A stretch of 64,000 bases of DNA from CAZKTO01 sp964555685 (lineage in GTDB: Bacteria; Chloroflexota; Dehalococcoidia; SHYB01): NCBI GenBank assembly GCA_964555685.1, contig CAZKTO010000004.1, positions 1 to 64,000 of the forward strand. The letters are read 5' to 3'. The position numbers and the translations under genes are program-made. This document shows positions 51,705 to 59,607 of the stretch, piece by piece. Position 1 is the first letter of the stretch. The number at the start of each line of letters is the position of its first letter. The notes below the pieces were generated by a model. The model had not been told where the DNA came from. It ran no database searches and saw nothing but the letters and a program-made list of their open reading frames with translations.

Positions 51705-52574
51705 GTGACCAAGCTCATCATCGAAGCGGCCATCAACGAGGCGGTCACCAAGGAGCAGAACCACAACGCCCCCTACGGGCCCGAGGAGATCGCCGCCGAC
51801 GCCATCGAGTGCGCCCGCGCGGGGGCCTCCATCGTCCACTTCCACGCCCGCGACCCCGCCACCGGCGACCAGCGCTGGACCGATCACGCCCTCTACGCCC
51901 AGGCCATGACGCTCATCCAGCGCGACTGCGACGCCATCCTCTACCCCACCTACGCCGCGCGCCTCCCCGTCGGCGAGCGCTACCAGCACGTCGAGGCCCT
52001 GGGCCGCGAGCGCGCCGTCCGCTTCGAGATGGGCACCATCGATCTCGGCGCCGTCAATATGGCCTCCTTCGACCCGCTCACCAGGACGCTGGGCCGCGAC
52101 TTCGTCTACGATAACTCCCACGCCGCCGTCCTGCGGTTCCTGGAGATCGCCAAGGAGACCGGCATCATCTACAACCTGGGCATCCGCGAGCCCGGCCACC
52201 TGCGCCACGCCCTGGCCTACCACCAGATGGGCCTCCTGCGCGAGCCCCTCATCCTCAAGCTCTTCTTCACCGACCATCATCCGTACGGCCTCCCGCCGAC
52301 GGTCAAGGGCCTCCAGGCCTATATCGACATGATTCCGGCGGACCTGCCGCACGTCTGGTTCATCCAGAGCTACGGCCCCAGCCACACGATGATGCAGGGC
52401 CTGGCCATCTCCCTGGGCGGGCACGTCCGCACCGGCATCGGCGATAATCCCAGGCTGGACGGGCGGCAGATGACCTCGGCCCAGCAGGTCGAGAAGTTCG
52501 CCGGCATCGCGAGACGGCTGGGGCGCGAGGTCGCCTCCCCGGCCGAGGCGCGCAGGCTGCTGGGGGTGAGGTAA
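51705..52574 (+). CDS. BKACE-family (beta-keto acid cleavage, DUF849) enzyme
   Basis: The 289-residue protein starts at GTG 51705 (VTKLIIEAAINEAVT). The zinc-binding HxH is in ASIVHFHARDPATGD near residue 41. Other landmarks are RFEMGTIDLGAVNM, LGIREPGHLRHALAYHQ and the C-terminal HVRTGIGDNPRLDGRQMTSA. BKACE enzymes cleave a beta-keto acid using acetyl-CoA. Substrate specificity varies widely. A Dabb-domain gene follows by 13 bases. Confidence 0.92.
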   Translation: MTKLIIEAAINEAVTKEQNHNAPYGPEEIAADAIECARAGASIVHFHARDPATGDQRWTDHALYAQAMTLIQRDCDAILYPTYAARLPVGERYQHVEALGRERAVRFEMGTIDLGAVNMASFDPLTRTLGRDFVYDNSHAAVLRFLEIAKETGIIYNLGIREPGHLRHALAYHQMGLLREPLILKLFFTDHHPYGLPPTVKGLQAYIDMIPADLPHVWFIQSYGPSHTMMQGLAISLGGHVRTGIGDNPRLDGRQMTSAQQVEKFAGIARRLGREVASPAEARRLLGVR

Positions 52575-52587
52575 GAAGGGAGCGATC

Positions 52588-53289
52588 ATGCTGCGACGAG
52601 TCATGGCCATCAAGATCAAGGACGGTGTCCCGCCCGAGCGGGTCCGGGAGTTCGAGGACGCGCTCCGGGAGACGCCCCAGCGCATCGCCGGCGTCTCCCG
52701 TGTCTGGCTGGGGCGCAACATCCCGCAGCCCCACGAGTGGACCATGGTCTGGGACGTGGCCTTCGACGGCCAGCGGGGGATCGACGAGTACAACCGGCAC
52801 CCGTACCACCTGGAGCGCCTGGCCTCCTTCTACCGGCCGGGGCCGCAGCAGCTCGTCGAGCGGGCCTCCTTCGTCACCTTCGAGCCCTACGCCGGCGAGA
52901 CGCCGAAGCCTGGCATGAAGGAGTTTATCAAGCGCACCCTCGTCATCGGCATCGTCCCCGGGACGCCGCCCGAGCGGGTCCGGGAGTTCGAGGAGCGGCT
53001 GACGCAGATGCCCCGCTACATCAAGGGGATCAAGAACTGGGCCATGAGCCGCAACGGCCAGGCCAAGGAGGTCTCAGCGGGCCAGGCGAAGGACGTGGTG
53101 TGGACGCACGTCTGGGAGCAGGAGTACGAGAGCGCGGCCGGGTTCGACGACTACATGACGCACCCGTTCCACTGGGGCGTCGTGGACCTCTACTTCGACC
53201 GGGACGCGCCGGTTCAGGTGGCCAACCGCTGGATCCACGTCTACTACCCGTGCGAGAGGACGATCCTGGGGCACACGGGCGGGAGGTAG
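52588..53289 (+). CDS. Tandem Dabb-domain (stress-responsive alpha/beta barrel) protein
   Basis: The 233-residue protein contains two ferredoxin-like Dabb repeats. The first has MAIKIKDGVPPERVREFEDA and YNRHPYHLERLASFYRPG; the second has LVIGIVPGTPPERVREFEER and YMTHPFHWGVVDLYFDRD. Dabb domains form barrels as dimers; two in one chain could form the barrel alone. Known members include small-molecule cyclases and stress proteins. Position after BKACE suggests a linked role. Confidence 0.88.
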   Translation: MLRRVMAIKIKDGVPPERVREFEDALRETPQRIAGVSRVWLGRNIPQPHEWTMVWDVAFDGQRGIDEYNRHPYHLERLASFYRPGPQQLVERASFVTFEPYAGETPKPGMKEFIKRTLVIGIVPGTPPERVREFEERLTQMPRYIKGIKNWAMSRNGQAKEVSAGQAKDVVWTHVWEQEYESAAGFDDYMTHPFHWGVVDLYFDRDAPVQVANRWIHVYYPCERTILGHTGGR

Positions 53290-53329
53290 GGGGACGAGCA
53301 GTACTGGTGAGCTACGATTGCGAAAGTGG

Positions 53330-53902
53330 TTATACTTCGGTCCAGATTGCAAGGGAGAGCCAGGCTGCCGCCACCAGCAAGGGCAGCCCATACGGCGCCG
53401 CATGCCCTGGCCTGCCCAGGAGTGAGCGTACTGGCTCGGAACATTTGAGCAACCATTGATCAATGGGGCTTGAAGGATTTTTCTCCCACTCTTTGAGAAA
53501 ATCCTCGAGCTCTTGCTGGCTATCGGGGGTTAGATTTTTCTTGATTTCGTCCTTCAGTCCCGGATTGTTGGCCACGTTGATTGCGATGCTCTTGAGCATT
53601 CCTAACTGGGACTCAATCTGCCGTTGGCGCAAAAAGAGCATTTGACCGATTTGAAGACTTCTGGCAACGAACGGTAGCAATATGAGTTGGCTGGCAACCG
53701 CCGCGCCCGCAAGGAGCCATGTCATACGTCCTATTTCGTCAGCATTGGTAGCCACGACGCCTAATGCGATAATCCACCCGGCTGAGAATAAGGACACGGA
53801 GTTCCATAGCCAATTTCCCTTATTGGTCGCCTCGTCCTGGCATTCTCGGTATTCGACTAACAGCGCGTCCTGTCGTTGCTTATTGCCCGGAGTCTGCTCC
53901 AT
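53330..53902 (-). CDS. Unknown membrane protein, 190 aa, lower GC
   Basis: The protein starts MEQTPGNKQRQDALLVEYRE and has three hydrophobic segments: LWNSVSLFSAGWIIALGVVA, WLLAGAAVASQLILLPFVA and YGLPLLVAAAWLSLAIW. A soluble helical part lies between the second and third. I do not recognise the family; it loosely recalls the helical membrane modules of Hachiman/CBASS-type effectors but nothing specific shows this. AT content is higher than the flanks, so it is likely acquired. Confidence 0.7.
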   Translation of the reverse strand: MEQTPGNKQRQDALLVEYRECQDEATNKGNWLWNSVSLFSAGWIIALGVVATNADEIGRMTWLLAGAAVASQLILLPFVARSLQIGQMLFLRQRQIESQLGMLKSIAINVANNPGLKDEIKKNLTPDSQQELEDFLKEWEKNPSSPIDQWLLKCSEPVRSLLGRPGHAAPYGLPLLVAAAWLSLAIWTEV

Positions 53903-54028
53903 CAAGTTCTGACCTCCCCGGCCCGCCCGCCACGACCGGCCGGCCGCCGCTCCCGGGCCTGCTGGGCGCGGCGCGCCGTGCCCTTACAAGCTCCGAAACC
54001 CTTCGTGTCTTTGAGTCTTTGTGGTGAA

Positions 54029-54994
54029 CTACTCTTGGGATAGCGGGGCTGCGGCGGCCAGGGGCAGGGGGCGCTTGCGGCTCTGGTGCGCCTCCCGCGC
54101 CCGCTCCCACATCCGGCAGAAGGCGCACAGCTCGGTCGTCGTCGGCTCGCCGCACTGCGAGCACTCGCCCAGCGAGACCTGGTCGCTCGCCAGGATGAGG
54201 GGCCGCGCCCGGTCCAGGAAGCCCTGGAGGAACTGCGCCTTCGTCCCCGGCGACTCCGCCTCGATGGCGTTCAGCGCCTCCTTGTAGGCGATGGACTGGG
54301 CGCCCTGGGCGTTGGGGCACTCCTCCTCGATGTAGTCGATGCGACGCAGCAGCGTGTAGCAGAGCGTCTCCCGCTCCGTGAAGGTGTAGAGCGGCTTCAC
54401 CTTCCTCGCGAGCTTGGCGTGGGTGCTCTCCAGCACGGGCGACTGCCGCGCCAGGTAGCCCATCTGCCAGTGGAGCACGTTCCCCATGAGCGTGGCCACC
54501 TCGTCGTCCAGGTTGTGGCCGGTGGCGAGGACGTCGAAGCCCAGCTCGTGGGCGGCCTGGTTCGTCACATAGCGCTTCGTCAGCCCGCACCCGGAGCACG
54601 GCACGCGCCGCAGCGCCTTGGAGAGCTCCGTGATCCCCATCTCGCCGGCGCCGTGCTCCTGCCGCACGTCCTTCACGATGAGCCGCCCGCTGACCTTCGC
54701 GGCGAAGGCCTCGGCCCTCTCCCGCGACCGCCGCGAGTAGTCGCCGATGCCCAGGTCGATGTAGAGCGCGGTCGTCTCGTACCCCAGGCGGATGAGGATG
54801 TCCCAGAGCGCCAGGCTATCCTTGCCGCCCGAGACGGCGATGAGGACCTTCTGCTCCCGCGTGAACATCTTCTTGGAGTGGATGTTCCGCTCCACGTGCG
54901 TCTGGAAGAAGTCGAGGTAGTGGGGGCCGCAGTAGGCGGAGTTGTGGCGGCGCAGCTCCACCTGGGCCCGCTCGCCGCACTTGGAGCAGCGCAT
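54029..54994 (-). CDS. ttuA: tRNA 2-thiolation protein TtuA (TtcA/CTU1 family)
   Basis: The 321-residue protein has an N-terminal zinc site (Cys3, Cys6, Cys22, His25), the ATP PP-loop SGGKDS at 55-60, FeS ligands Cys133 and Cys136 (VPCSGCGLTKRYV) and Cys226 (EEECPNAQGAQ), GHNLDDEVATLMGN, and a C-terminal zinc site (Cys278, 281, 290, 293). These match TtuA, which thiolates U54 of tRNA. The sulfur carrier TtuB is encoded two bases upstream, confirming the assignment. Confidence 0.92.
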   Translation of the reverse strand: MRCSKCGERAQVELRRHNSAYCGPHYLDFFQTHVERNIHSKKMFTREQKVLIAVSGGKDSLALWDILIRLGYETTALYIDLGIGDYSRRSRERAEAFAAKVSGRLIVKDVRQEHGAGEMGITELSKALRRVPCSGCGLTKRYVTNQAAHELGFDVLATGHNLDDEVATLMGNVLHWQMGYLARQSPVLESTHAKLARKVKPLYTFTERETLCYTLLRRIDYIEEECPNAQGAQSIAYKEALNAIEAESPGTKAQFLQGFLDRARPLILASDQVSLGECSQCGEPTTTELCAFCRMWERAREAHQSRKRPLPLAAAAPLSQE

Positions 54995-54996
54995 GG

Positions 54997-55197
54997 CTAC
55001 ACGCCTCCGGAGATGGCCGAGACGATCTCGATAGTCTCGTCGTCCCTGACATAGGCGTCGCGGGTAAGGAGCGCCTCGCCCTGGACGACGATGAACGTCT
55101 CGGGGTTCAGGCCGAGCTCCTTGAGCAGGTCCCTGACGGGCCGGTTGCCGTGCAGCTCCAACTCGCGGCGGCGCGGGTTACGAATGATGACCTTCAT
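54997..55197 (-). CDS. ttuB: TtuB-like ubiquitin-fold sulfur carrier
   Basis: The 66-residue beta-grasp protein starts MKVIIRNPRRRELELHGNRP and ends IEIVSAISGGV. TtuB from Thermus ends SAISGG with a free Gly-Gly for adenylation and thiocarboxylation; here a Val follows. Either the Val is cut off before activation or the protein works differently. It is co-transcribed with ttuA, which starts two bases later. Confidence 0.9.
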   Translation of the reverse strand: MKVIIRNPRRRELELHGNRPVRDLLKELGLNPETFIVVQGEALLTRDAYVRDDETIEIVSAISGGV

Positions 55198-55244
55198 GGC
55201 TCCTCGGCGGCCCTGGATGCGGGCGTCCCGATAGTGGACTTCTG

Positions 55245-55274
55245 ATTATAAGAGATCGGCCGGACCGCCCACAA
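55245..55274 (-). promoter_or_regulatory. Candidate promoter for ttuB-ttuA
   Basis: Minus strand TTGTGG (55274-55269), an 18-base spacer and a perfect TATAAT (55250-55245), about 50 bases before the ttuB ATG. Confidence 0.6.
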
Positions 55275-55281
55275 ACGGAGT

Positions 55282-55371
55282 CGCCCTCTCCCCCATCCCC
55301 TCTCGTGAAGGGAGAGGGGCGATTCCCCCTTCCCTCCCAGGGAAGAGGGAGCTAGGAGGTCAGGGCTTTCG
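55282..55371. repeat. Interspersed repeat family A (55.3 kb)
   Basis: CCCTCTCCCCCATCCCC and two hairpins ending CTAGGAGGTCAGGG, a decayed GGTTAGGG end. The changed end supplies the TGA stop of the minus-strand gene at 55352. Confidence 0.75.
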
Positions 55372-55834
55372 CCAGCGCCACGAACTCCCGCCGGATGCTC
55401 GCCTTGGGCAGCGTCACGACCAGGTAGCCCTCGCCGTCCGTCTGGAACGACGACTCCACGTTCAGCCGCTGGACCAGCCCCGCCTTCACCTCATCGAGCT
55501 TCGGCTGCGGCAGCGCGGCAAGGGCCGCCGTCACCGCCCTGGACGGACGGCCGTCCAGCGCGCGGTCGATCTCCCGGCGCAGCAGCGACTGGTGGGCGCC
55601 CCGGCGGTGCATCTCGCCGAGGGTCTTCATGTGGTCCTGGATATAGCACCCGCCGAAGTACATCATGCGGCAGTCCGCGCCCTGCCAGACCTCGTCCCAC
55701 TGGCGCTTGGGCTCCAGGCCGCGCTCCGCCAGATAGGTCTTCACCTCGGCGTCCTCCGGGTCCGGCGCACCCTTGTTGAAGACGAGGAAGACCGAGTACA
55801 TGTTGAAGTCTTTGGGCTCGATGCGAACGAACAT
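55352..55834 (-). CDS. Unknown soluble protein, 160 aa
   Basis: From ATG 55834, after GGAGGGAG, the protein reads MFVRIEPKDFNMYSVFLVFN and continues VWQGADCRMMYFGGCYIQDH, which is Cys- and aromatic-rich. The C-terminal part PQPKLDEVKAGLVQRLNVES and EGYLVVTLPKASIRREFV is more regular. I do not recognise a family. It follows the ACAD gene at 55945 on the same strand. The stop lies within a repeat end. Confidence 0.75.
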   Translation of the reverse strand: MFVRIEPKDFNMYSVFLVFNKGAPDPEDAEVKTYLAERGLEPKRQWDEVWQGADCRMMYFGGCYIQDHMKTLGEMHRRGAHQSLLRREIDRALDGRPSRAVTAALAALPQPKLDEVKAGLVQRLNVESSFQTDGEGYLVVTLPKASIRREFVALAKALTS

Positions 55835-55850
55835 GCGCTCCCTCCTTCGC

Positions 55851-55945
55851 CCCGCCCTCTCCCTCGTTCCCCTCTCCGGGCCGGAGAGGGGGGAACACCC
55901 CTTCTCGCGCCGGGAAGACGGGCGGGCACAGAGGCCCGCCCCTAC
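55851..55945. repeat. Family A and family D repeat remnants
   Basis: CCCTCTCCCTCGTTCCCC with CTCTCCGGGCCGGAGAGG, followed by GGGCGGGCACAGAGGCCCGC, a decayed family D palindrome, ending CCCTAC at the ACAD stop. Confidence 0.65.
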
Positions 55946-57150
55946 TACGCGCCCTGCCCCAGCCCCAGTCCGCGCCGGGCGATGATGCTCCGCTGGATCT
56001 CGGACGTGCCGCCGCCGATGGTGATCCCCCGCTGCGTCAGATAGATCTTCTCCCCCTTGCCGCGCAGGACGGCGTGCGGCGTTCCCTTCTTGAGCTGGCT
56101 GTAGAGGCCCGTGGCCTCCATCACCACTTGGGACAGCCGCTGGCACATCTCGGAAGCGAACAGCTTGGAGACGGAGGACTCGTAGCTGGGGTCACCGTAC
56201 GTCTGCAACCACGCCACGCGGTACGCCAGCAGCCGCGCCACCCGTAGTTCGATGGCCATCTCAGCGAGCTTGTGCCGAAGCGCAGGATTCGACCGGAGCG
56301 GCTGGAGCCCGTTGACGCCGCGCTTCACCAGGTCCTGCACCTCGTCAAAATACTCTTGGCTGATCAGCACGTGGCGGATGAACGAGCGCTCGTTGTTCAG
56401 CGTGGTGGTAGCCACGTACCAGCCCCGGTTCTTCTGGCCGATGAGGTTGGACCTGGGGACGCGAACGTTGTCCAGGAAGACCTGGTTGAAGGAGTGGACG
56501 TCATTGATGTTGACCAGGGGGGTGTGGGTGATCCCCGGACTCTCCATGTCCACGACCATGTAGCTGATGCCCTTGTGCTTGGGGGCTTCGGAGTCGGTCC
56601 TGGCGATGAGGGTGCCCCACTTGGCCTTGTGGGCGTTGGACGTCCAGATCTTGACGCCATTGACCACGAAGAAGTCACCGTCCTCGACGGCGCGGGTCTG
56701 AAGGCCCGCCAGGTCCGAGCCAGCGTTGGGCTCGCTGAAGAGCTGGCACCACCGGTCTTCCGCCCGGGCGATGCCAGGCAGCCACCGGCTTTTTTGCTCC
56801 GGCGAGCCGTGGATCGCGATGGTGGGGCCCACGTTCATAATGGCAGCGTCGAGGGTATAGGGCCGCGGGACGCGGTGGCGCGTCATCTCCTCGGCGAAGA
56901 TGAGCTGCTCCATGGGCGTCCAGCCCAGGCCGCCGTACTCCTTGGGCCAGCGGGCTGTGAGCCACCCGCGGCCGCTCATTTTCTTGGCGAGTTGCTGTGC
57001 CACCCGGTCCTTGTAGTCGTCGCCGCCCTCTTCGTCGTCGCCGCCCTCCTCGGCGGTGCGGTCGAGCCAGCCGGCCGGTAGATTGGCCTTCAGGAATTCC
57101 TGGACCTCGCGGCGGAAGGCCTCTTGCTTCTCGGTGAACCGAAAGTCCAT
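55945..57150 (-). CDS. Acyl-CoA dehydrogenase
   Basis: The 401-residue flavoprotein starts MDFRFTEKQEAFRREVQEFL after GAGGAG. It has GRGWLTARWPKEYGGLGWTP, CQLFSEPNAGSDLAGLQTRA, NGVKIWTSNAHKAKWGTLIA, and the C-terminal GGGTSEIQRSIIARRGLGLG. An acidic insert DRTAEEGGDDEEGGDDYKDR near residue 30 is unusual for the family. It is downstream of the MaoC-type gene at 57618 on the same strand, so dehydrogenation and hydration could be consecutive. Confidence 0.92.
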   Translation of the reverse strand: MDFRFTEKQEAFRREVQEFLKANLPAGWLDRTAEEGGDDEEGGDDYKDRVAQQLAKKMSGRGWLTARWPKEYGGLGWTPMEQLIFAEEMTRHRVPRPYTLDAAIMNVGPTIAIHGSPEQKSRWLPGIARAEDRWCQLFSEPNAGSDLAGLQTRAVEDGDFFVVNGVKIWTSNAHKAKWGTLIARTDSEAPKHKGISYMVVDMESPGITHTPLVNINDVHSFNQVFLDNVRVPRSNLIGQKNRGWYVATTTLNNERSFIRHVLISQEYFDEVQDLVKRGVNGLQPLRSNPALRHKLAEMAIELRVARLLAYRVAWLQTYGDPSYESSVSKLFASEMCQRLSQVVMEATGLYSQLKKGTPHAVLRGKGEKIYLTQRGITIGGGTSEIQRSIIARRGLGLGQGA

Positions 57151-57264
57151 CGTGCGCTCCTCTTGCTGCTCTTGGGGGAATCCAGAGGGGGCAGGCTCTG
57201 AGCCGAAGCCCCGAGCCCGGCGTGGGGGTCTTGGCGAAGGAGGGCGAGGGCAGCGTGCTCCATT

Positions 57265-57294
57265 CTACCTCGGCATGCCCAGGCCCCGCTGCGC
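57265..57294 (-). pseudogene. C-terminal fragment of a lost acyl-CoA dehydrogenase gene
   Basis: The minus strand reads codons for AQRGLGMPR then TAG, matching the usual ACAD ending (compare IIAQRGLGLPR at 48540). Nothing of the rest of the gene remains; upstream it is joined to lipoprotein sequence. Confidence 0.65.
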
Positions 57295-57427
57295 CGGTGG
57301 GAGGCGCCGGCGCCGTTGCGGGCTGGTCCGGGCTGGCTGGCGTCTGCGACGACTGGCAGGCTATGAATAGCACGACCAGGGGTGTGAGCAGGACGAGCCA
57401 GCGACGTGGCGAAGGCAGGCGTGGCAT
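57295..57427 (-). pseudogene. N-terminal fragment of a lipoprotein gene
   Basis: ATG 57427 opens MPRLPSPRRWLVLLTPLVVL followed by FIACQSSQTPASPDQPA: a signal peptide with lipobox LFIAC and a Pro/Ala-rich tether. After about 44 codons it meets the orphan ACAD end out of frame. It has lost its mature domain. Confidence 0.65.
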
Positions 57428-57434
57428 GTGCTTT

Positions 57435-57492
57435 TCAGACGTTTGTGTGGGCTGGAGATTGCCATGTCCGCCTGCGGCGGACTCGCAATGAC
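57435..57492. repeat. Family C repeat with flank (57.5 kb)
   Basis: TTCAGACGTTTGTGTGGGCT then GGAGATTGCC...CTCGCAATGAC. The same flank occurs at 60961. It follows immediately upstream of the lipoprotein fragment. Confidence 0.75.
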
Positions 57493-57570
57493 AGGGGGCG
57501 GAAGGCGCGGACCTGGGCCTGGTAGGACTGCTCGTCAGGGGAGAAGGAGAAGTCCCCGGATTGGTGTTCC

Positions 57571-57605
57571 CCCTCACCCACCCGCCTGAGGCGGGTGGGT
57601 GAGGG
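57571..57605. repeat. Perfect 17-base-arm palindrome
   Basis: CCCTCACCCACCCGCCT and its reverse complement around one G. It lies 12 bases after the stop of the minus-strand MaoC-type gene and may act as a terminator hairpin or mRNA end, though no U-tract follows. The gap 57151-57617 otherwise holds gene debris and a family C copy. Confidence 0.85.
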
Positions 57606-57617
57606 CTGCCCCTGCTG

Positions 57618-58874
57618 CTACCACACGCACCCGGGCGTATCGGCGGCGAACTCCGTCTTCATGGGCGTCGGCTTCGTATCGCACGTGGGGATGACCGCGG
57701 GCCCGCGCGTCCGCGAGGGCAGGAGCACGCTGGCCGTGCCGGGCGTGGCGATCTCGCCGCGCTGGTTCTCGCACCACACGTCCAGATCGACGACGTTCCG
57801 GGGCCCGTCCTGGTACGCCTTCGTCACCTTGGCCTTGATCCACTGGACGTCGCCGTGGTAGTTGAACCGCCGCGACTGGTCCGACTCCTTCCACACGTAG
57901 CCGTCGTCGCCGGCCCAGTTGGTCAGGTAGTGGAGGACCCAGTTGGTGCGCATGACGCCGTAGTCGTAGGCTCGCGGGTTGCCGACCTTTTTGGCGCGCG
58001 CGTCGTCCCAGTGGACACGCTGGGCCGGCTCCCAGTAGCCGTACTCGTTCTTGGTGTAGAAGGCCGGGATGCGCTTGCGGTTCTGGTAGCCGAGCTTGAG
58101 GGGCGCGATGCGGAAGACGCCCCAGCCCCAGCCCTGGTGCCAGCCCATGATCTCGAGGGTCGTGAGGGGGCCCTTGACCATGGTGGGCATCTCCATCCCC
58201 TCGCGCACGTCCTCCCAGTAGAGCGTGTTGGTCCCGCGGCGGAACTCGTTCTCGTACGCCCTGTCGATCTCCGCCAGCTCCTCTTGCGTCCAGACCTTGG
58301 GCTCGATCTTCATGTACTTACCCGTCTTCTCGGACGCCTCCCGCTCGACGTGGAAGAAGTAGTAGCGGTAGATGCCCACGAGCTCGCTCTTCTGGTTGAT
58401 GAACTCCTTGCGGTGGTGGACGATGACGGCCTTGCCGCCGCCGAACTCGCTGCGCTTCTCCTGGACGTCCTCGATGAAGTAGTTCATCCGCACCCGGTCG
58501 CCGGGGAGGATGGGGCGCAGGAACTCCCAGCCGGAGCCCGACTGGTAGTTGGGGACGCCGCGCAGGGCGCCGGCGCCGGCCTCGCGCACCTTGGGCGGGA
58601 TGCGCGGCACAGTGGTCTGGCCCAGCGTCGTCATGTAGTGGGGCGCGCCGATGATGCTGCCCCAGCGCGTCTTCTTACCGTAGTCGGGGTCGGTGAAGAG
58701 CGGATTGTCGTCGCCGAGGCCGTTGGCGAAGTGGCGCATGGTGTCCAGGTGCGCCTCCGTGTTGAAGGGCGGCGGCTCTGGGATCAGGACGCCGATGCGG
58801 TTGCGCATCGCCTGCACGCCCTCGGGCGTGATCTTGCCCTTCATCTCCGTGTCTTCGACGGGGTTGGTGGTCAT
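57618..58874 (-). CDS. MaoC-type double hot-dog dehydratase (FAS1-like domain)
   Basis: The 418-residue protein starts MTTNPVEDTEMKGKITPEGV after AAGGAG. It has a FAS1-like/MaoC N-terminal hot-dog (TMRHFANGLGDDNPLFTDP, WGSIIGAPHYMTTLG) and a C-terminal hot-dog with YDYGVMRTNWVLHYLTNWAG. The typical Asp/His hydratase pair is likely in the GDDNP and RxxxH positions. Such proteins hydrate enoyl-CoA. It is a paralog of the gene at 59608. Confidence 0.88.
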   Translation of the reverse strand: MTTNPVEDTEMKGKITPEGVQAMRNRIGVLIPEPPPFNTEAHLDTMRHFANGLGDDNPLFTDPDYGKKTRWGSIIGAPHYMTTLGQTTVPRIPPKVREAGAGALRGVPNYQSGSGWEFLRPILPGDRVRMNYFIEDVQEKRSEFGGGKAVIVHHRKEFINQKSELVGIYRYYFFHVEREASEKTGKYMKIEPKVWTQEELAEIDRAYENEFRRGTNTLYWEDVREGMEMPTMVKGPLTTLEIMGWHQGWGWGVFRIAPLKLGYQNRKRIPAFYTKNEYGYWEPAQRVHWDDARAKKVGNPRAYDYGVMRTNWVLHYLTNWAGDDGYVWKESDQSRRFNYHGDVQWIKAKVTKAYQDGPRNVVDLDVWCENQRGEIATPGTASVLLPSRTRGPAVIPTCDTKPTPMKTEFAADTPGCVW

Positions 58875-59010
58875 GGGGCTCCTTCGACTGACATTGTTCT
58901 ACCTTCCACTCGCCAAAGGCCAAAAGCTGGGGGACATCAGATCTGCTGTACATGTGTCCCCACCCAAAACGGCTCCGGCCTTCTGGGCCTCTCTGAGCTT
59001 ACCGGAGATC

Positions 59011-59457
59011 TTAGGCCTCCACATCAATCCTCAAGAGGTGTCGAACTTTCCTCTCCATTTGCAGACAACCGACAAGCGATTCCACTCGAGGTGGGACGCA
59101 ATTCGAAAGTCCGATCAACTCTCGCGAGGCTTCAATCACCTTTTCACGGTCATGAACCAGCCGAATCAATTGGAAAAACCGATACCACCTGAGTGTTTGA
59201 GCCGAGGCTCTTAAAGCTGCTGCAAGTCTGCGTAATTCATCCTGGGCGCGAATTAATCTGTCCCGCGTGAGGTCTGTATAAGGCACTCCGTCCGGTAAAG
59301 GATTTGAATACTCGCGAGCGTGCACAACCAATGCTTGCGCAATCTCTTCGACAGTACGGGCTTGGAATCGAATTCGTTCGATAAAAAGCACCACGACAAT
59401 CTGTCCTAGCACAAAGACCGCTCCGGCGGCGACAGCCGATATCAATCCTTGGGTCAT
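59011..59457 (-). CDS. Unknown protein with N-terminal membrane helix, lower GC
   Basis: The 148-residue protein begins MTQGLISAVAAGAVFVLGQI then VVVLFIERIRF, one membrane helix, followed by an all-helical soluble part (ARTVEEIAQALVVHAREYSN, LRRLAAALRASAQTLRWYRF). I do not recognise the family. It separates two MaoC paralogs, has AT-rich codons unlike theirs, and has a weak ribosome site; I infer recent acquisition. Confidence 0.7.
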   Translation of the reverse strand: MTQGLISAVAAGAVFVLGQIVVVLFIERIRFQARTVEEIAQALVVHAREYSNPLPDGVPYTDLTRDRLIRAQDELRRLAAALRASAQTLRWYRFFQLIRLVHDREKVIEASRELIGLSNCVPPRVESLVGCLQMERKVRHLLRIDVEA

Positions 59458-59519
59458 ATGTTTTGAGATACCCCAACGTCCCCGTTCATTAACCCACCAC
59501 CTTCACCTGGTAGGGCGCT

Positions 59520-59607
59520 GGCCCTCACCCCTGGCCCCTCTCCTACCAGGAGAGGGGAGCGCGTGTTCCCCCTTCCCATTTAGGGAAGGGGGCTGGGGGT
59601 TAGGGCC
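59520..59607. repeat. Interspersed repeat family A (59.5 kb)
   Basis: CCCTCACCCCTGGCCCC, CTCTCCTACCAGGAGAGG, CCCCCTTCCC-GGGAAGGGGG and GGGGGTTAGGG. It lies one base after the end of the MaoC gene at 59608. Confidence 0.85.

Noticed and set aside
53330..53902. Unknown membrane protein as a defence-system effector
   Set aside because: Three helices and low GC are suggestive, but no partner sensor, nuclease or nucleotide-signalling gene is next to it.
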